From Alisma plantago-aquatica (taxonomy: Eukaryota > Streptophyta > Magnoliopsida > Alismatales > Alismataceae), in contig OY856409.1 of the NCBI GenBank assembly GCA_963693085.1, positions 244,573,558 to 244,637,557 of the forward strand: a stretch of 64,000 nt of DNA. Direction: 5' to 3'. The position numbers and the translations under genes were made by a program. The notes below the pieces were generated by a model that had not been told where the DNA came from, made no database searches, and was given only the letters and a program-made list of their open reading frames with translations. This document shows, piece by piece, positions 21,059 through 33,299 of this stretch; the stretch's first letter is position 1; each line of letters begins with the position of its first letter.

Positions 21059-22744
21059 CTAAGTTTTAGGAATCCAAGCTAAATCATCATTCTTTTTCTT
21101 ATATGGGCATGAAAATGAATAATGTCCGAGACGCATGCAATAATGACAACTAATGGAGTCAACTTCATTTCTCTTTCTAGGAATTGTGTTCCTAGGTACA
21201 AACATAATCTTAGTCTTGGATGCTTTAACTCTTTTGGGTTTATTTCTCCTTGGATCATATCCTAATCCTCTTCTTCCATTATAACTAGAGGAAATTTTCA
21301 GAATATTTTCAAGCATGTCATTTCCTCTTAACTCATTTACATTTCTTTGTAACTTAGCAATATCATCCATCTTCTTGTTTATATCTTTCTTTGCTTGATC
21401 TAAATCATATACTAGAGAGTTTCTTTCTTTGACAATCTCATCATAATCTAAATGTGAACATAGAATAGGTTGTTTCTGAAGATCATTCACTTGAGTTTGC
21501 AAGTTTAACTTTTCTAAGGAAAGAAGATTGCAATTAGCTTCTACCGATTTTATCTTAATATCATAATCTTCATTTTCCTTTTTGAGATTTTCATTTTCGG
21601 ATACAAGAGCAAGAATTTTAACATTCAAATCATCATTTACTTTATTTGATTTCTTAAGTTTCTTCTTGCACTCAATATATTTCTCATGAGTATCTTGAAG
21701 ACTAGCAATTAGATCTTCTTTTGGTAGATCATAAAGACTTACCTCTTCTTCGTCTTCATTTGTTGTAGCAATGAGGCATTCTACTTCTTCTTTTCCATCA
21801 TCACTATCATCACTTGAATCATCCCATGCAACTTTATATGCTCTTTCTTTCTTTTTGTGAGATGATTTCTTCCCTTTCTTGAGTTTTGGACAATCACCTT
21901 TCATGTGTCCCTTTTTTCCACATTCAAAGCACCTGGAAGAAGAAACACTAGAAGTTTTATTAGTTTTAAAACTTTTATATTGCTTACCATTTACAATGAG
22001 AGTTTCTTCTTCACTATCATCTTCACTTGTGTCATGAGTGTCCTTGGTTGATGCTTTGAATGCAGTGTCCTTCCTTTTTCCTTGTTGACGTTCACATTCT
22101 CTTCTTTCTTCCTCTTCTAAAGTTGCCTCATGATCTTCTAGATTGCCAATGAGTTGCTCCATTTTCAGTTTAGTGAGATCATTAGCTTCTTCAATGACTG
22201 TCACCTTGGGCTTGTATTTGGGAGGAAGTGATCGAAGTACTTTTGATACCTGGTCTTCTTCAAGAACGGTTTTTCCTAAAGCATTCAAACCATTAACAAT
22301 AGAAGAGAATTTTGCAAACATTTCACTAATGGATTCATTTGGATCCATACGAAAGTGTTCAAACTTCTGTTTAAGCATACTAATCTTAGAATTCTTAACT
22401 TGAACCGTACCTTCATAGGTTATGGACAATCTATGCCATATTTCATAGGCTATTTCACAATTTGATATTCTATTAAATTCTCCTACTGAAATTGAACAAT
22501 AAAGAATACTTACAGCCTTTGCATTCATTTGAGCCGATTTTACCGTATTTGCATCCCACTATGCATATTGCATTTGAGGAAGCTCGTATGGGGTTGAGAC
22601 CATCCTCCATAAGTCCCAACTTATGCCTTGAAAGTAGAACTGCATCCTTCTCTTCCAATATGTGTAGTTTGTTCCATCAAACACTGGAGGCCTAGCAACA
22701 AATGTCCCTTCAAGGTTAAGGTTGTTGAGCACCCCGTCACCCAT
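21059..22744 (-). pseudogene. gag: gag of element R, one in-frame stop
   Basis: It encodes the capsid/nucleocapsid protein that packages element RNA in cytoplasmic particles. The frame starts at the ATG at 22744 (MGDGVLNNLNLEG), 33 bases after the primer site, and runs 562 codons to the stop at 21059, with one TAG at 22559-22561 after residue 61. N-terminal VFDGTNYTYWKRRMQFYF matches the plant copia gag start, followed by the UBN2 capsid-like domain (about 70-210). A CCHC knuckle (CFECGKKGHMKGDC) is at about 272-285, an acidic stretch and long heptad-like coiled coil at about 335-480, and a second knuckle (CHYCMRLGHYSFSC) at about 533-546. It ends AWIPKT, close to where gag normally passes into protease. 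The coiled coil is known from Sirevirus gag. Translation from the internal ATG at 22528 would give 489 residues with both knuckles but without the N-terminus. Confidence 0.9.
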
Positions 22745-22777
22745 TCTTCAAGACCTTGTTAGGGTTCCTTGAAGCCT

Positions 22778-22789
22778 GCTCTGATACCA
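22778..22789 (-). other. primer binding site of R
   Basis: The minus strand reads TGGTATCAGAGC two bases after the 5' LTR end, followed by AGGCTTC. It is complementary to initiator-Met tRNA. Confidence 0.93.
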
Positions 22790-22791
22790 AT

Positions 22792-24196
22792 TGAAAAACA
22801 CTAGAGGGGGGGTGAATAGAGTTTTAAAGATATTTTAACAATTATTTAACTCAACCAATCACAAAATATTGGACAAGGGGACAAGGATTTAGAGTGGTTC
22901 CAACTTTAGCAAATACTAAAGTTGTCATTCCACTACCCGGTTGCTTACCCAACCGGGATTTGGAAAGAATTTAATTTTATTACCTCGCAAGGACTTTACA
23001 TAAAATTACAATTCTCTCCCTAAACCCTTCAAGCAGCCTTCACCTAGAAGTAATCACACCAACCTTGAAGCAACCTTCACCTAGAAGTAATTGCACCAAC
23101 CTTGAAGCAGCCTTCCTCCTGAAGTAGCTTCCCGTTGCAATAGCCTTCTTGAAGTAGCTTCCCGTTGCGATATCCTTCTTGAAGTAGCTTGAAGTCCACC
23201 TTCTCCTCCGAGAAGAACCTTCTCCGATCCGCACCCTCCAACCCTAGGAGTAGCAAGGAGAATACAAAGAATAAAAGGAACAAGAAGGGAAATAGAAATT
23301 ACAACTTATCCTTTGAAGCACAAGGCTTGATTTGCCTATATCAAGCGTATTGATCTCCTAACCAATAAGTGTAGAAGTGTAAGTGTTGTGGAAAGGAGAT
23401 GCTAGCCTATAGGACACGAAATTAGAGCAATGGGAATGAATAGCCAATGATGGAATTGCTCTATTGCTCAAAACAGATTGCCAATGAGTATTCAAGCTCA
23501 AGTGTAGCACAAGTGTAGCTTAGGTTCTATTTAGGTGTCCTAAGGCATGTCCTATTTATAGGAATGACCTACAAGTGCTTAAGGACGTTCTAGACACTTT
23601 CTAGGGGGTTCTAAGTGCTTAACTAGCTGTTAGGTATAAGTTAGGTGCATTAGTAACGGCTAGATGCTTTATTCTGCAGTTGCTGTCAGGGTCCATCTCG
23701 GTCGAAGTTTTGTCGACCGACGGGCTCTCTGGATCAACGTTCATTTACAACTGCCAACTACCTTGTCAGCTGTGTCTAACGGCTACTTGGGTCTTTCTCA
23801 GTCGAGAAGTTTTTCGATCGAGAGTGTCTCGGTCGAGGAGTTTGTTGACCGAGATTGACCCTGTTTCAATCTTTCAATTAAGTCACTAAGTGTGTGTATG
23901 AGTGTGCATATGTGACACTATTGAAGGGGATGACCTAACTGAGTGTGGTGTTTAGCTAGGGAAGATCTAACGCTTGATTTACATGAAGTCTAAGTACTTG
24001 TACATTATATATTTGTACAAGTTTACAATTGATTACATTTCATGACATTTACAATCATTCAAGCATATAGATTCCCTAGAGCTTTGTCATCCACCTTATT
24101 CCTGCAACACTCAAGTAGCACGTTAGATCAACAAGAATGAAATGTTTGTCATCATCGAAACAAAGGGATTTATCATAATGTCCAATTTATCCAAAA
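22792..24196 (-). repeat. 5' LTR of R (1405 bp)
   Basis: It is the partner of 18076-19480 and equal in length. It has its own TATA box at 23551-23562. Its outer terminus reads CCAAAA instead of CCAACA, apparently a point change after insertion. Confidence 0.93.
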
Positions 24197-24201
24197 TGAT
24201 G

Positions 24202-24319
24202 TGACATCAATGTGATATGCAAGTAACCATGTGAAGATAATAGGATGAGGTGCAGAGGAAGTACCCATCTTTGTTTACCTTGGATTTTGGTGGCGAAATC
24301 CCTATTTGGGGTTTATAGT
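24202..24319 (+). other. interior of Q, right part, with polypurine tract
   Basis: The stretch TTGGTGGCGAAATCCCTATT followed by TGGGGTTTATAGT precedes the LTR start TGTAAGGCCCC. The GCGAAATCCC context is the Tekay/Del-type 3' signature. The true polypurine tract is short (TTGGGG). Confidence 0.7.
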
Positions 24320-27300
24320 TGTAAGGCCCCTGAACTTGCTTAATGAGTTGAATGAGCTTAATTACCATAATTGAATTCTTATAAATCTAATATAACCTTG
24401 TGATATGATTTGAAATCATAATACAAGCTTAAGTTTCAAATTTGGTCCAAATTTGGACACTATTTGAGCAAGTTATGCAATTTTATGCACATTTTGGACT
24501 TTTCTAAAATTTACCCAATCTAGAAGTTTTCTTTGAAATTTATCACTTGAATTATGTTCCTTGGATATTATATCATCATTCTTGAGCTTTTTGATCCATG
24601 GGGCGCCTATTTAAACCTTGATTTGAAGGTGTTTGCTCCAAGGCTATTTTAGGGTTTTCCCCTTCACGGATGAGCTACCTTTAGTAGCTATCAACTAATG
24701 AATTATTTGATTGGATGGGAAATTAGAAAAAGGAAATCAAAGCAGGTCTATACACATTTTGTGGGAGCTTTTTGTGTGTGTGCTTGTATATTCTTAAATT
24801 TATTAAGGCCATGGAAACTTGGATAGATACTAGAACTTCAACTTTTTCCTTTTCTTTATCTTAAAATGACATATACTTATCCACAAGTACCAAAACGAGC
24901 CATTTTCTCTCCACCACCTCCCTCATTATCCCAACCTAATTATCCCTCTGTTCAGATTCAAATTTTACTGCCCAAGGAAGAAGAATGTGGGGATCTTCTT
25001 TGAGAAAGGCTTTGAGGTTGAAATTGACTTCATTTTAGGGTTGAAAAAGCTTCCTTCTAGTGATCTTGGCCTAAAAGTGTAAGGTTTCCCTTATTTCCTC
25101 CGTATATTTCTTTGTTATCCTTCCTCCTAGCTTTCTCTAGTTTGAAACTTGTTGTTCCATAGTAGAAATTGCTCTAAAGCTCTAAAACCCTACCTTTCTT
25201 GCTCTTTATGCTTAGGGTTGGCTCATTTGATGAAGAAAGGTGCTAGATGGACGAATTCATGGCTTACTCTTGGATTTTCTACCCTACCTGCTCAATATTT
25301 ATTCTGTGTGGGGTTTTATCTTGTCATTAGAGTCAAGTTTTATAACTTGCTCCGCATTTATTTCTTACCATAAGCTTTCTAGATCATGTTCTTGCTTCAA
25401 AATGATGATCCATGCACTAAAAAGCTATGTTTGACTAGGATTTCAATTTTTATAATGTTTCCTATTCTGATTTCAGTTATATATGAACCTGTGATCATGT
25501 GTACATTATTTATAAGGTATTATATGACTTGGATCAGGTTGTTTTGACAACCTATGGTGCTAAGAACCTATCAAACAACAATCAATTTTAGGGTTTAAAG
25601 CTGATTTCTTCTATAAACCATGACCCGATGATGGTACCAATGAAACAACCCTATGGTGTTGTCTTCCTAACAACTCATGGTTGTGATTAATGGTGTCAAA
25701 TGATGGTGACAACCTATGGTCACCCCCTTAGGTCAGGTTTTGGATCAATTAGAAGTATAATGATCAACCATTAAGTACCCTACTGATGTTATTAATCAAT
25801 GATGACATCAACTTAATATTTGATGTTGATTAATGAATATAGTGTTGATCAAACAAGCCATAGTGATTTAATGATCACTAATGATGGTGGATCAGGTCTC
25901 TACAATCTATGGTGAGTTAATCATATATTTTTAGCATCAATTAAGCCTTAGACCAATGGTTTCTTGGGTCATTTGATGCAATGGTCGAACCTATACTGTA
26001 ATTGATGGTTTTAATATATGAACTTGACCCAATGGTCAAGATCTAATGTTTATTCCTCCAATAAATTGGAATTATGGATAATGTAATATGTTTGTCCTAA
26101 TAATGGGATTTAGATGGTTTCCTTTATATGATCAACTTAAGGAGCTTACTTGTTGACAATGGATGGCGTGTTTTAACTGAACAGTCGATTATGGGTTTTG
26201 CCCTACTCTCAATGGAACTTTTTGTGTTGTTAATCAAGGGATGTCTAGGGTTAGATGGTGACTCTTTCTAGAGAACAAATCAAGGACTTCATAGGTAGTT
26301 TATCTAAGGTGTTTACTTATGTAAACAACCAAAGGTCTTACCTTTTAAACATCCAATGGTTTTGGGTGACATTGTGGTATGGTGATACAGGTTGAATGAT
26401 GATGGAACAAATGGAGGGTTACCCTTAATAAGGTAGTCTTACCTATTTACTCATATGAATATAAGGGATGACAACCATATTGTATTGATATGTAACCCTA
26501 ATGAGGTATAACTTGTTATACTTAGCTTTAATATAACTAAATGATGGTAATTGGGTATGAATAGTCCTTGAATGACTAATGCAATCATGAAGTACTCTGT
26601 TACTATTGTTGAAACCCTAATATGCTATAACCCAATCGTTATACCTTGATTTATGTGTGGGTTCATACTTGAGAATGGTATGGAATGTGATGGTGATGCT
26701 TCACCTTATGCATCCATGATCCAATGGGGATGTTGTGAGTTAGGGTTTGGGTATGAGTGCTATTTAGTAACATTGATATAATTTATCATGTTGAACCTAA
26801 CTCTAATTCAAATAGATAAAGTTGAGTATTCATGTTTACCATTCTTATATGATGGAATGATGGTGGAATAACCTCCTTAACATGATCATAACCTTGGTAT
26901 GTTAATTGGTGGTTATCATATCCACATGGTTGATACTTTCTTATGCTAAACATGTGCATTATGAATATGATGAGAGTTAATCATATCTAGATTCATTGCA
27001 TGTTGATGTAATAAACGAATGTTCTTAATGTTAATAAAACCCTACTATGATTGTGTATGAATATAACCTAGTTCATTAATGCAATATTGTTTTGATCTGG
27101 TGTATTATACATAAGTGATGTTGTTGAGCCTTGTTATAAGGCATGCGAAGATAATGATGATCTTGCAGGGAATAATATGATGGTCTTAATGACCTTTGGG
27201 CATTGTTGAGCCCTGAATGATGTGTAATACTCTTGTGTTGATAAGGGTTAATACCCTGTGATATTGTGAAAAGGATTTATATCTTGTGATATTATGATGG

Positions 27301-27336
27301 TCTTAATGATCTATGGGCATGGTTGAGCCCTGAATG

Positions 27337-27353
27337 AGGTGTAATCCTTTTAT
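27337..27353 (+). repeat. 17-bp target duplication of L, left copy
   Basis: AGGTGTAATCCTTTTAT occurs here and at 30370-30386 exactly, flanking L. The length fits endonuclease-primed reverse transcription (LINE-type), not an LTR element (4-6 bp), a Mutator (9 bp) or a Helitron (none). Confidence 0.92.
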
Positions 27354-30300
27354 CGGAAGGCCTTTTGCAAGGCGGGTAATTAGATGAGGAGACCACCAAA
27401 AGGTGGAACCCTAATTCCAAAAATTACATGACATGGGCGACATACACAAGGCCAACAACCCACCCGTACCCAACGGCTCCAAACAAAAACCAAACCTTAC
27501 ACTCGGGGAGTATCATTGGGGGCCCTCACAGGGACAGACCCCTAGCTAACCTGAGGAACAGAAAGGCCCACGCAGGGGCCAGTTTACAAAGGTAGAACCC
27601 ACACAGGGGCCATCTAAATAAACATGGGAGAAGGGAGCAACCTATTTTCACCACTTGTTGCCACGACAAGTTGGAGCTGACAGGCTGCACCCACTTGGCT
27701 GAGGGGCCCAAGTAGCAGTAGGAGCCTCAACCGACACGTTAAGGGGTGACCACCGCAAGGTCACGAGATCAAGAAGGGGGGAGGAGGGGGGCCACTGTCC
27801 CGAAGGTAAGGGCACCCGGAGGCGCACACCAGCATAAACCGCCCTAAGATCCCCCCAAACCGCCGGGGTGCCACAAACATGAGCATAAAATCCGTGCAGG
27901 TAAAGAGATCTACGGCCCAGGCAGGGTGACTAGTCCCACCCAGGCCACACCAGGCCCGTACCAAGGCCACAGTTTCGAACACCACAACCTGCCCCTGGAG
28001 GGAGGCCCCAAAGGGTTGAGGTACATGCATAGGGGAGCAAGTATCACAACGAACGGAAAATAATGAGTGGAAACCCTTCCGAAGAGACCACTCCATCGAA
28101 GACCAAGGAGGGCATCATGTCCAGACACAGATCAGCCAGTCCTACCCACCCACCCATGTTGTGGTACAAGGCCAGAAGGCTCAATCTACTCGACATACCC
28201 AAACAACCCAGCCAAGCAGGGTACAAATGTGTAGGCGGACCACATAGCACTCATGCCCCAGCGTCAAAGGCCACCATGCACCTAGGGGTAGGCGAAACGA
28301 GTAGGGGGAGGTGGGTAAGGTCAACGATGCATAGGGGACAGCCCCCTGAAAAATAGAGCGGGAAACCCTAAGTGTAACAGGATGTGGGCCCACTCTCAAA
28401 GACAAACCACGTCGTGGCCACAAGGGCCAAAGTCCACGAAAACCGGGGGCAAGCCCCCCCCCCCCAACCCAAAAGGGCAACCCAGCCGACACCAAAGGCA
28501 AGGCGCCAAAGTGTTGCTGGGTATGAACCCTCACACCAAGCCGCACCTCAGAGGGCATGGTGCAGTAGAATAAAGAACCCCTGGTCGTAAGGCACAAGCT
28601 CGCATCGGGCACCCCACACACCTAATCAGGGGGCCTCAGGCCAGCCACCAGTGAGGTAAAACCTTCCGTGACTAAAGGGTGCAAAATGTGCACCCACCCA
28701 ATGAACGTGTAAACGCCAGCAGGGGTGACCCAACCACCGGTCGTAAAACGGGGCAATCACAGGGCAAAGAAGACTCGACCCCACACCGAGCGTGTGGGGG
28801 AGACCCTGGCTTCAGCCACCAGTGTGGCTGGGCACACACAAGCAGCAAACAAAGGGAGGAACGAAGGCCCACCCACCATGTCGAAAGCCCAGAGGAGAGG
28901 GCGAACAAGGCGTAGGCCCGAACCCACGCAGGGGAGAAGACCCACCCAAGGGTCAGAGAAAGGCCAGAGCCCAACAGCCACGCAGGGCACCATGGGGGTC
29001 CGGCACAAGGTTGAGCCACTAGACCCACACAGGGGTCGTAAAAGGCCAAAGGCCCACAAAGCAACGTTCACAAAAGGAACCACTTAAAACAACAGAACCA
29101 ACCCACCCAAGAAGACGCACCGCAGCACCAGTGAACCGGGTCCACACGAGCGAACCGGGTCCAGGCCAGCCGCAGTGAACCCTAGGGCACGCTGGCACAG
29201 CCGCCGAGGTGCCCAAGTAGATGACGCCAGCACGCATCACATGATGACGTCATGTCGGGGAAGCCACCGTGACGCCAGGAAGTGAGATGACGACCGCGTT
29301 GTCGCACAGCCACCGATGAAGCCAGCCAGCTCTGGCGTGGGAAGGCCAGGGAGGCGCCACCAACAACAAACCCCACTGGGAAAGCGGAGCAAAGCACCAA
29401 CAAGACGACCCCAAGAGGTGAGGGGTTGAGGACCTATAAAACACAGAGAAAAGAACCACCAAGACGCCACCCAAAAGCACCGTCCAAGGCTGGAAACACT
29501 CGGAGAGGCCACCCGGAGCAAGGACGCTCGACGGGGTAGGTGATGAAGCAGCGACCACCAAGACGGAGAACCAGCACAGGCGCACGGGCCCTACGGGACA
29601 GGCCGATGCGGAGGCCAGACCACCAGGACGCTACCACAGGAAGCGGGGACGGGGTGTGAAGGAGGCCTCGGGCAGAGCGCCGGGAAGCCACAACCACTTA
29701 ACCGGCCCGCACGGAGGAGACTGACGCACCACGCCACCCAGGACACGACACAGAGACCCCAAACGGGTCAGGGACTACCACGCGAAGACGAAAACACCAA
29801 AAAGACACCAACCAAGGAGATGAGGCCACACCACACAAGGCCCGGAGAAGAACGATCTGCCACCATGCAGGACCGGAGAAGCAAGGCAGAGGCGAGGAGC
29901 ACCACCTGGAGCCCCCAAGAGGCCTCAGAGACCCACCACCACCACAGACACCAAGGCCCAAACCAGAGCATCAGGGAAGCCACTGGGATAGCCACAGGGA
30001 AGGCGAGCACCGCGCCCAGAAGAGGAGGGAAAGCACCGAGGTGGTAGGAACGGAGAGGCACCCGCAGCCGGAGGAACCACCAACGAGCTTACAGACCAAG
30101 GGCCCAAAGCCCCCAAGGTCACCCCAAGGCCGCAGGGCGAGGGCCAGGTCATCAGGAAGGCCAAAGGGGGAACTAGGGGAGCCGGCGGGGGTAGAGAAGG
30201 GTAGGATCAGGGGGTAGGGGTAGAGGATCGGGGTAGTAGGGCCAAGGAGAGGGCTCGCCCAGCGGAGCGGCGCCCCTCCCCCCAGCGGAGAAACCCTAGC

Positions 30301-30369
30301 GAGGGTTTCGAGAGAAGGAAGAGCTTGTGTCCTAGAGAGAGAGAGGACTAGGGAAAAAATAGCTCGACC
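27354..30369 (-). mobile_element. L: GC-rich, T-poor retroposon of unknown family
   Basis: This is a 3016-bp block between exact 17-bp target copies. Its plus strand is strikingly poor in T; 29461-29520 has three T in 60. There are no terminal inverted repeats. The minus strand is the likely sense: the T-rich target (CCTTTTAT) lies next to its 3' end, and its 5' end has pyrimidine-rich CTCTCTCTCTAGG and AAACCCTCGCTAGGG like a plant transcript leader. The sense 3' end is a small stem-loop (CCTT-GCAA-AAGG), with no long poly(A). Frames of 60 to 146 codons occur on both strands, but none shows ORF1, endonuclease or reverse transcriptase motifs. CACACAGGGGCC-like words recur in it. It is either a non-autonomous LINE relative or a reverse-copied long transcript. 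Confidence 0.65.
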
Positions 30370-30386
30370 AGGTGTAATCCTTTTAT
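30370..30386 (+). repeat. 17-bp target duplication of L, right copy
   Basis: It is identical to 27337-27353. The Q LTR resumes at 30387. Confidence 0.92.
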
Positions 30387-32536
30387 GTTGATAAGGGTTG
30401 ATACCCTATGATATTGTGAAAAAGATTATTGTCTTGTGATAGTATGATGACTAGTTTGGTCTCATGAATGGAAAGTGAATAGTACCATGTGATGATGAGA
30501 TGAGAAATTATGTTTCACACGTTTTATATCTTTTCAAAGTTGTGATATTTATATGCTTGCTAGAAGTGAATTAGGGTTTGTATGTCCACTTGTTTGATGC
30601 AGTATTAATTCACCCAATTGGCATAACTAATCAAGTGAAACTCTAATCATGTAGCACCATGTACCATAGATCCATCTAAGTGTCAGAATTTTCCAGATGG
30701 TGAAATGAGTATTCCTAAGGGAAACTCGGAGCACATACTGTTGAGTATGTGGGGGTGGCAAGTTGAGGATATATCCTTGTCATCCACAATGAAGATTGTG
30801 GAGGTTGGCTATGGTCATGCCTCATACATCTGATGTGATTGAGAACAGCTGCGGTCATGTCTTGGTGATTATATATGTGACAACATTGGAGGACAACTAC
30901 GGTTGTACCTCAGATGGTAGGGTATGTGTACCCACCTCCTTTCACTAGTGTTGTAACCTGTACCAAGGACAGACTAGGCTGTTAGCAGCTTGAACTTATG
31001 TGTCGCTGTGGCGGACCCGTACTAACTAGGGGCAGAGAAGATCTTAGTAGTCCGACTCTTCCTAGATCTTATATGGCAATGATTTCGACTTAGCAGTGGT
31101 CAGTTGGATTTTGAGTGGTATCCTCAAATTCCTCAGGGCATAATAAAAGATGTAATACAGCCGTATAACATATTTGTTTAGGGTTATACACGACACTTTA
31201 CATTGGATGATAACCCTTATTTGCTCTCTTTACATAAAGATGATGCTTAGTGCAATTAAGAGACAATAGATATACTTATGTTGTGAATATGCTTAAGATT
31301 GTAGATGCACACGTACAGTAGCCATGATTATGCTGATCACTATACTACTAATGCTGATTATAATCCTGATGCTAGCTATCTCATGTTGTTAGTTATGTTT
31401 AGCATGCTAGCGATGCCTTTGTAACTAAAGATTCATATACTGCTAGTCATGCTTATCGAGATAGTTGTGCTTATGTTGTTAGCTCTTCTTATGATGTTGA
31501 TATATTCAACCAATTAGACATGCTCATGTTGTTAGCTATGCTATGTTACTAGACTTTCTGATGATGCTAGAACTGCATATGCTACTGAATTGCTTATATT
31601 ACCAACAAGATAAAGGATGATAGTCTGACTAATGATGATATTTATTATCTACTTCTTTGTGTATTTTGTTAATCATCAATATTTCCGATCTTATTTTTTA
31701 TCTCTGATTACACTGCTTAACTATTTAATTTCTTAAAAATGTTGTAATCAATAAACGTTGTTGGAGGTTATATCTCTTGCTAGGACATGGGTCTGCCACA
31801 TTTTTTTAGGTAATCGGAAGTGACAAAAATAAACATGTGGCAACAAAGAGGAGCTATAGTAATGAATCTTTTAGAAAGTTGATTAGACGTCTAGTATGTC
31901 CTAGAGTCGTCCCTGTACTCTCAGGTCCGGGTAGGAAAGTTCGTATATGGTGTTTCAAATGAATCATGATTTTGTTAGCATGTTAATGCTTATTTGTGTG
32001 ACATATACAGATATTATTATGCTGTGTATATATGTTGTTGCTAAGGCGATAGATCAATTTGTATCAAATTCTTGGCATAGTATGGATATAAGAAATATTT
32101 TGGGATCTTATGAAAATATTTATGAGCGGGTGCTGACACTGAAATTGGTTTTAATTTATCCATATTTTTGGGTATGTGATTAATTAGTGATTGATTCTGT
32201 TTTATGTTTTGAGTAATCTCGTTTAGTATAACAGGTTCTCACATGGATGGTAGATGGTGGTGAAAGATGATGGTGTGGGTGTTCTCCTTCTCTCGAAGAA
32301 GATGGGTCCTCAGTCTTCTCTCTCCTCAGCCAGAGGTGGAAGATGGTGGGGGATGGAAGCACGCTGAAGAGATGGGCGTAGAATGAGCACTTCGGCCTTC
32401 TCAGACCTCTGGACTCTCCCAAGGGGCTCTGAGAACCTCACCGGGTCAGAACCAACAGCTGAAAAACTCCCCAGATATGAACAGTGAGATGGAACTCCCC
32501 AAGGTGTCGAACCCCTCTCTAGGTTGCGGGGGGTGT

Positions 32537-32546
32537 GTATTTATAG
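32537..32546 (-). promoter_or_regulatory. TATA box of an unidentified minus-strand unit
   Basis: CTATAAATAC on the minus strand is followed (32530 down to 32250) by a CT-rich leader-like stretch. Upstream (32580-32670) are CGGTCGCGG and CACGGTCGAGG words. It resembles an LTR promoter or a gene promoter cut short by Q. Confidence 0.4.
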
Positions 32547-32803
32547 GCGAAATGGTTGAGGTACAGATCCAGAATGCGGTCTTGCTCGGTCACGGTCGAG
32601 GTGCACCCTACAATCGTGGTCATGGTTGCGGTCGCGGAAGATGTACCTTGGTCGCGGTCGCGGTCGTTGGGTGTTATCAACACTTCAACACAATACCTAC
32701 TGAATATCATAAGAAGATGGGTCACTAGACAATTTTTTTTTCAAATTGCAGAATAAGTATAGTAATTAGATGGTATAGAGTACGAAACCCAATTATTTAA
32801 TAC

Positions 32804-33135
32804 AACTCATTCACTTAATGCAGTTAATACACCCAAAAATATAGTGGATATCAGAACAAAAATCACTTATATACCACATTCATAAGTACAATACTCAACT
32901 CATTTTTCTGATATTATTTTTTGAAAGCTAAACTGCAACTCATTCACTTAATACACAGTCAATGCACTAAAAGTACAGTGCATATCAGAAAAATAAACAT
33001 TTATATTTCGCATTCATAAGTACAATACTCACCGCCTTTTTTTAGATCCCAGTCATTGAAAGTTAAAATACAATACTTATCAAAAATAAAAAATATTACA
33101 TGCAAAACTTCTTCGACATTATAAGTACAATACTT
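32804..33135. repeat. diverged tandem repeat, period about 133 bp
   Basis: AACTCATTCACTTAAT begins units at 32804 and 32937. Each unit ends in ATAAGTACAATACTCA followed by a T-rich run. A partial third unit reaches about 33135. The units differ at many sites, so the array is old. Confidence 0.7.
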
Positions 33136-33299
33136 AAGAGTCTCTCAAGCAAGAATTTTCATACGGTCAAAATTGGGCAATAACTAAAGTATCAATGCGG
33201 TGGGACAATAAGTACAGTTCCTACGATATCATATAACGACTTCAACTAGGGGAACAATCGAGTAGTGTACCTGGTGAAATCTCATGTGCTAGTTGAAAT

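Larger units (their letters stand above)
18076..24196 (-). mobile_element. gag-only Sirevirus-like copia element R (TR-GAG type)
   Basis: It is a 6121-bp element with two LTRs of exactly 1405 bp, flanked by TGATG at 18071-18075 and 24197-24201. On the minus strand it runs 5' LTR (24196-22792), primer site, gag, a non-coding 3' region with several polypurine tracts, then 3' LTR (19480-18076). No protease, integrase or reverse transcriptase is present. A two-zinc-knuckle gag with a long coiled coil, repeated AAGGGGGAG tracts, and CpG palindromes in the LTR all fit Sireviruses (SIRE/Maximus). LTR divergence is only one to two per cent by eye, so it is young. Confidence 0.88.
15412..32241 (+). 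mobile_element. Ty3-type large-LTR element Q, non-autonomous (LARD-like)
   Basis: It consists of a 5' LTR remnant (15412-15777), primer site, interior split by R, polypurine tract and 3' LTR (24320-32241). The 3' LTR is about 4.89 kb once insertion L and its extra target copy are removed. The interior is about 2.4 kb without R and has no coding domain. Large LTRs with a non-coding interior define LARD elements. The stretch after the primer site resembles that of P (TAGGTTC..TGAGTCTA..), suggesting related families. Confidence 0.75.
24320..32241 (+). repeat. 3' LTR of Q (about 4.89 kb, interrupted by L)
   Basis: It begins TGTAAGGCCCC after the polypurine region and ends GGTTCTCA, matching the 5' LTR remnant over its last 365 bp. 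The body is AT-rich and non-coding, with many TGATGGT words (25600-27100). A 117-bp tandem repeat (unit starts 27181 and 27298) is interrupted by L. Short words such as GCTAGCTATG and TTGTTAGCT recur at 31370-31560. Confidence 0.75.

Noticed and set aside
28181..29585. Overlapping frames of 70 to 146 codons on both strands in L
   Set aside because: GC-rich, T-poor DNA lacks stop codons by composition. The predicted peptides are low-complexity and show no domain.
32724..32745. CACTAG followed by a T-run in Y as the end of a CACTA transposon
   Set aside because: No matching inverted end or 3-bp target copy was found in the window.
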